A DNA stretch of 64,000 nt from Yersinia enterocolitica subsp. enterocolitica. GTDB lineage: Bacteria; Pseudomonadota; Gammaproteobacteria; Enterobacterales; Enterobacteriaceae. The DNA lies in the NCBI RefSeq assembly GCF_901472495.1, contig NZ_LR590469.1:1922001-1986000 (forward strand). Direction: 5' to 3'. Under the pieces are notes generated by a model. The model saw only the letters and a list, made by a program, of their open reading frames with translations, did no database searches and was not told the origin of the DNA. Below are positions 61,689 to 64,000 of the stretch, in pieces. How positions within the stretch are numbered: the stretch's first letter is position 1; every line of letters begins with the position of its first letter. The position numbers were made by a program, and so were the translations under genes.

Positions 61689-63056
61689 TTAATCTGCTGT
61701 AATCCAGCGCGGCACACGTAGTGTAATCACTAACCCACCCTGCTCACCGTTTCTTGCTTCAACCTGCCCACCATGAGCCAAAATCACCTTACGAGTAATA
61801 GCCAGCCCTAAGCCGTAACCTTTACCCGACATTGCCGACTTAACGCGCACGAAGGGATCAAAAATACTGGATAACTTGCTCTCATCAACACCAGGCCCCT
61901 GGTCAGAAACCTGAATCTGGTAACTCTTATCAACCTGTGAAAGCAGCACTTTCACCTGTTGGCCGTGAGTTGAGAAACGCAGTGCATTACGAACAATATT
62001 GTCGATCGCCCGCTGCATCAGCTCGGCATTTCCCTTGACGGTATAGTCAACTTGCGGTGATACCTGTAGCAAGATTTCAACCCCTGGCACCTGCGCTTCA
62101 TAGCGGGCATCATTAACCACCACAGTCACTAACTCGCGCAAATCGAAATACTCATCATCTTCGGCAATATTGTGGTTTTCAGCACGCGATAACGCCAGTA
62201 ACTCGCCAATCATCTTATCGAGGCGTTCCGACTCATGCTCAATACGCTGTAATGAATTTTCGACATTATCGGGATTCTGGCGCGCCAATCCAATCGCCAA
62301 TTGCAATCGTGCCAGCGGCGAACGTAACTCATGAGAAACATCATGCAGTAACTGTTCGCGGGCGCTGACCAACTCTTCCAAACGCTCGGCCATTGAATCA
62401 AAATCCCGCGCTACTTCGGTCAATTCATCATGACGCCGCCGCATGACAGGCAGCAGTCGCACCGACAAATCCCCCTGAGCCACCCGTTCAAAACCCGCGC
62501 GTAATTGGCGCATCGGCCGTGTCAGGTTCCAGGCCAGCAATGTACTGAAGAACAAACCACCTAACACCCCCATCCAAATCATCGGGATCGGTATATTCAG
62601 TATTTCGCGGCGACTCTCACCGCCTCCGCCCCGCTGATTAACATCCCTTAGTCCATCAATGTCGTAACTAATACGATAATTCTGACCATCGAGACTTTGA
62701 GTCCAGGTCGTCACTTCCCGGCTGTAAAACTCGGGATCGCGCCCCTTAGGGGGTTGTACCTTATCCGATGATAGTGCTGTGACCGGGGGAATTTGTGCCA
62801 CAGGCAAAACCGAAAAGTGACTTTTATCTGTTTCTGACCAGTTAGCCGTCATGGCATTTAGGGCTGGCAGACCACCACTTTGCAGTACCGAGGCCGCAGA
62901 AGCGACTTGTAATTTGGCAATCCTGCGCACCATCTCACGCTCAGGCGGTTCATGGCGATTGCCGTAAAAGGAAAACACCAGCCACAGCATCTGAGTCATT
63001 AAAATAAAAGTAACCCAAAATCCCAGCAAGATTTTCCAAAATAACCGTCCACGCAT
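61689..63056 (-). CDS. Sensor histidine kinase, CpxA-like
   Basis: A 455-residue membrane kinase: span 1 (LFWKILLGFWVTFILMTQMLWLVF), periplasmic sensor about 33-158 rich in Gln/Pro/Gly, span 2 (MIWMGVLGGLFFSTLLAW), HAMP (about 180-232), phospho-acceptor His242 (HDVSHELRSPLARLQ), and ATP lid (QGPGVDES…GKGYGLGLAI). The start MRGRL at 63056 comes 25 bp after the regulator's stop. It resembles CpxA in layout but the sensor differs, so I treat it as a paralogous system. Confidence 0.85.
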   Translation of the reverse strand: MRGRLFWKILLGFWVTFILMTQMLWLVFSFYGNRHEPPEREMVRRIAKLQVASAASVLQSGGLPALNAMTANWSETDKSHFSVLPVAQIPPVTALSSDKVQPPKGRDPEFYSREVTTWTQSLDGQNYRISYDIDGLRDVNQRGGGGESRREILNIPIPMIWMGVLGGLFFSTLLAWNLTRPMRQLRAGFERVAQGDLSVRLLPVMRRRHDELTEVARDFDSMAERLEELVSAREQLLHDVSHELRSPLARLQLAIGLARQNPDNVENSLQRIEHESERLDKMIGELLALSRAENHNIAEDDEYFDLRELVTVVVNDARYEAQVPGVEILLQVSPQVDYTVKGNAELMQRAIDNIVRNALRFSTHGQQVKVLLSQVDKSYQIQVSDQGPGVDESKLSSIFDPFVRVKSAMSGKGYGLGLAITRKVILAHGGQVEARNGEQGGLVITLRVPRWITAD

Positions 63057-63081
63057 AGCTGACTGACTCCACCAATAGCGA

Positions 63082-63765
63082 TTATCTGATGCGGTAGCCA
63101 ATGCTGCGTACCGTTTCAATGTTTAAGGTACTGCCCGGCAACGCCGCAAGCTTTTGTCTGATATTGCTGATATGCACATCGACACTGCGGTCATAAGCCT
63201 CACGTGGTCGGCCCAAACCTTTATCAGATAACTCATCTTTAGTTACTACACGATCGGGCGAGCGTAATAGCAACTCCAGCAAATTAAACTCAGAGGCAGT
63301 CAAATCAAAGGGTTTACCCTGCCATTCACTGCTGCGAGTCGACGGGTTAAGCGTCAAATCACCATGCGTAATAACACCATCATCACCCGATGGCACATCC
63401 GGATGCTCGTCAAAGCGGCGTAAAACGGCACGCAATCGGGCCACCAGCTCACGCGGGTAACACGGCTTTGGCATATAGTCATCTGCGCCCATTTCCAGGC
63501 CGATGACTCGATCAATATTGTCGCCTTTGGCGGTCAGCATGATGATCGGTAAGCGGCTTTTTTTACGCACCTGCCGCAACACATCGATACCACTCATATC
63601 AGGCAACATAATGTCGAGGATCAAGGCGGTATAGTTACCGGACAACGCGCCGTCTATGCCCTCTTTGCCGGTTAATACCAGCTCGGCGGTAAACCCTTCG
63701 CCGCTCAGGTATTCTCTCAACATGCTACCCAGTTCAACATCATCATCGACTAACAAAATTTTCAT
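63082..63765 (-). CDS. OmpR-family response regulator, CpxR-like
   Basis: A 227-residue regulator. Receiver domain with DDD at 7-9, phospho-acceptor Asp51 (ALILDIMLPDMSG) and MLTAKGD…KPCYPREL; winged helix about 130-227 (FDLTASEFNLLELLLRSPDRVVTKDELSDKGLG…DVHISNIRQKL). The LGLEMGADDYMPKPC block resembles CpxR. First gene of the pair with the kinase. A likely target is the divergent gene beginning at 63954. Confidence 0.87.
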   Translation of the reverse strand: MKILLVDDDVELGSMLREYLSGEGFTAELVLTGKEGIDGALSGNYTALILDIMLPDMSGIDVLRQVRKKSRLPIIMLTAKGDNIDRVIGLEMGADDYMPKPCYPRELVARLRAVLRRFDEHPDVPSGDDGVITHGDLTLNPSTRSSEWQGKPFDLTASEFNLLELLLRSPDRVVTKDELSDKGLGRPREAYDRSVDVHISNIRQKLAALPGSTLNIETVRSIGYRIR

Positions 63766-63827
63766 CGTTTAACTCTCCTGCCTGATTTCGGCTATTTTCA
63801 TGCCTATTTGACTCGCGCGCAGCCGAT

Positions 63828-63843
63828 TTTACTCAATCCTTAC
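63828..63843 (-). promoter_or_regulatory. Possible CpxR-type box
   Basis: On the minus strand GTAAG-N6-GTAAA, close to the CpxR consensus GTAAA-N5-GTAAA, lies between the two-component operon and the divergent gene. One mismatch and a one-base-longer spacer keep this tentative. Confidence 0.4.
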
Positions 63844-63953
63844 ATATCCTTGAATTTCACTTAACTCACCCCCGTTGGCCTTGGCGGTAAATTATCCCCT
63901 GACATTTGGCTTCACTATTTTGTTCATCGTGGTTCAAGGATAGTTGATTGATT

Positions 63954-64000
63954 ATGCAAAAGGTTACAGGCTCGAAACGGCGCCTTATGGGGCTGGCTGT
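63954..64000 (+). CDS. Start of a divergent gene cut by the window end
   Basis: ATG 63954 opens a frame MQKVTGSKRRLMGLA, a basic start leading into hydrophobic residues, as in a signal peptide. An in-frame TTG at 63948, six bases after AAGGA, is another possible start. Its place, divergent from a CpxRA-like pair, resembles cpxP/spy genes, but too little is present to decide. Confidence 0.5.
   Translation, partial: MQKVTGSKRRLMGLA

Overview
The window is a chromosomal segment of a gamma-proteobacterium of the Yersiniaceae, most probably a Yersinia species. Three copies of the 142-166 bp Yersinia palindromic repeat (YPAL), ERIC-type repeats, and a Fur-controlled yfuABC iron ABC transporter point to the genus. 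The right-hand third keeps the Escherichia coli order ypeC-mntH-nupC, Val/Lys tRNAs-gltX-Ala tRNAs, ypeB-ligA-zipA-cysZ-cysK-ptsH-ptsI-crr. The species cannot be fixed from what I can see.

Layout. 1-1.6 kb is the scar of one or two P4-type integrative elements: an AlpA-like regulator, short phased repeats, a tRNA-like 3' end and a truncated integrase. 1.7-8 kb carries yjdM, a PadR regulator with three phased operators plus a DUF3861 partner, and the ascG / ascFB beta-glucoside PTS locus. 8-22.5 kb holds yceJ-yceI, a secreted esterase, a MerR regulator, a four-gene MCE lipid-transport operon with a STAS-permease fusion, a divergent smvA-type efflux pump with its TetR regulator, an amidohydrolase with an APC permease, and mltB. 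22.7-26.5 kb is yfuABC. 26.6-31.4 kb is accessory: a LysE-type exporter, a DUF2127 membrane protein, the joined remains of two dead genes, a CsgG/DUF4810/DUF799 lipoprotein operon, a solitary HicB and a 24-residue membrane peptide. 31.4-45 kb carries cybB, alaC, a GNAT enzyme, ybiU, the pyruvate-sensing ypdAB system directly beside its transporter target yhjX, glk, a PACE exporter, a LysR regulator, ipdC and a yghZ-type reductase. From 45 kb the conserved block runs to crr, followed by a CpxRA-like two-component pair and the first bases of a divergent gene.

How genes work together. PtsH/PtsI/EIIA-Glc supply phosphate for AscF import, AscB hydrolyses the phospho-glucoside, and Glk phosphorylates free glucose. 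YpdAB probably drives yhjX through a preserved direct-repeat operator immediately upstream. Yfu and MntH supply metals, both preceded by Fur-type palindromes. The permease, ATPase, MCE protein and lipoprotein form one inter-membrane lipid transporter.

Most unusual points: helically phased short repeats near the AlpA gene; a roughly 64-nt structured sequence found twice in the T-loop of dead tRNA-Lys copies with compensating base changes; a YPAL copy inside the nupC terminator flanked by a duplicated hairpin; and the lipoprotein trio of unknown function.
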